NCBI GenBank assembly: GCA_002787455.1
Contig: PCWU01000053.1
Span: 300-5,674 of the forward strand
Direction of reading: 5' to 3'
Source of the DNA: Gallionellaceae bacterium CG11_big_fil_rev_8_21_14_0_20_60_62
Lineage (GTDB): Bacteria; Pseudomonadota; Gammaproteobacteria; Burkholderiales; Gallionellaceae
Length of the DNA: 5,375 bases
The position numbers were made by a program, and so were the translations under genes. This document shows, in pieces, positions 4,919-5,375 of this stretch. Within the stretch, counting starts at the first letter, position 1; every line of letters starts with the position of its first letter. The notes beneath the pieces are model-generated. The model was not told the origin of the DNA and ran no database searches. It saw nothing but the letters and a program-made list of their open reading frames with translations.

Positions 4919-5375
4919 GAAATCCTCTGCTGTAACTTGCAACCCCTGCTGTAGCGAATAGGGTGCCACCCATCCTAACTCGCTGCGCATCTTGTGGTTG
5001 TCAACTTGCAGCGAACCCAGAAGGCGCTCGATCTGTGCAGTCGTTCCGGTGAGCCTTGCCGCCAACTTCAGCAACGCGGGCGGACATGGGAACAAGCGGG
5101 CCGGGTGACCCATCGCCACCCCCAGTCGGCGCAACAATTCAGGCGTGGAGATATCTTCGCCATCGCTGACCAGATAAGTCTGCCCGTCGGCGGCAGGATG
5201 GGTTGCACAAGTAATCAGCGCATCGGCCAGATTGCCAACATAGAGCAGACTGCGCCGGTTGTGAACGGAGGCGAACGGTAGCGGAATGCCCCGGGCCAGC
5301 ACCTTGAGCATCTGCGCGAAATTGCCTTTCACGCCCGCGCCATAGACCAGCGGCGGGCGCACGATGACCACTTCC
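4892..5375 (-). CDS. NAD-dependent epimerase/dehydratase family protein (extended SDR), C-terminal 160 residues; cut by the right edge
   Basis: This is the substrate-binding C-terminal part of an extended short-chain dehydrogenase/reductase acting on a nucleotide sugar in the cytoplasm. The visible part opens with VIVRPPLVYGAGVKGNF, the strand and loop that follow the catalytic region. It goes on with RRSLLYVGNLADALITC, where the Arg and YVGNLADA motif contact the nucleotide sugar, then a QTYLVSDGEDISTPELLRRL segment and SLQVDNHKMRSELGW near the end. These resemble WbpV/WreQ-like enzymes (4-keto reductases or epimerases making UDP-QuiNAc, UDP-FucNAc or similar), but plain UDP-glucose 4-epimerase-like function is possible. 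The N-terminal NAD site and the YxxxK active site lie beyond the window, so activity cannot be judged. The codon at 5371-5369 is GTG but is internal; the frame continues past the edge. The last residues (about THRILMR) are encoded by the inverted repeat next to vapB. Confidence 0.86.
   Translation of the reverse strand, partial: EVVIVRPPLVYGAGVKGNFAQMLKVLARGIPLPFASVHNRRSLLYVGNLADALITCATHPAADGQTYLVSDGEDISTPELLRRLGVAMGHPARLFPCPPALLKLAARLTGTTAQIERLLGSLQVDNHKMRSELGWVAPYSLQQGLQVTAEDFLTHRILMR

Noticed and set aside
1..5375. Insertion sequence, CRISPR array, tRNA or phage system
   Set aside because: No transposase-like protein, regularly spaced repeats, cloverleaf-like sequence or phage gene is visible; the gaps are too short to hide one.

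Overview
The window (about 5.4 kb, GC-rich) is a stretch of a cell-surface polysaccharide / lipopolysaccharide (LPS) locus from a Gram-negative bacterium. All seven genes lie on the minus strand, so transcription runs from the right edge to the left. The protein style (ManC beginning MIKLIPTILCGG, a GT4 enzyme beginning MKIIHIVRRYGPVGG, a short GT2 enzyme of the WaaE/KdtX type, an O-antigen-ligase-family membrane protein) suggests a betaproteobacterium, perhaps of the Nitrosomonadales/Gallionellaceae kind. That placement is inference from remembered family resemblance, not from a search.

Layout in the direction of transcription: (1) 5375-4892, the C-terminal part of an extended-SDR nucleotide-sugar epimerase/reductase, cut by the right edge; (2) 4866-4627 and 4627-4196, a complete type II toxin-antitoxin pair, a VapB-like ribbon-helix-helix antitoxin and a VapC-like PIN-domain toxin, overlapping by one base (TAATG); (3) 4185-3403, a GT2 glycosyltransferase; (4) 3406-2369, a GT4 glycosyltransferase, overlapping the GT2 gene by four bases (ATGA); (5) 2275-1013, a polytopic O-antigen ligase/polymerase-family protein; (6) 783-1, the first 261 residues of mannose-1-phosphate guanylyltransferase (ManC), cut by the left edge. 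The only gaps of note are 2276-2368 and 784-1012. The second holds a perfect TATAAT box and small dyads, so manC may have its own promoter.

How they may work together: the SDR enzyme and ManC supply activated sugars (ManC makes GDP-mannose), the GT2 and GT4 enzymes add sugars to a growing core or glycan, and the ligase-family protein joins or polymerises lipid-linked glycan on the periplasmic side. The toxin-antitoxin pair does not belong to this pathway and looks inserted between two sugar genes.

The most striking non-coding structure is a perfect inverted repeat at 4875-4914 (18-bp arms, 4-base centre) just before vapB. It is built from six copies of GCATC/GATGC, abuts the vapB Shine-Dalgarno sequence, carries the epimerase stop codon, and overlaps a plausible promoter (TTGACG, 18 bp, TAGCAT). 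It looks like the autoregulatory operator of the toxin-antitoxin pair. I found no RNA gene, CRISPR array or insertion sequence, and no wholly new system.
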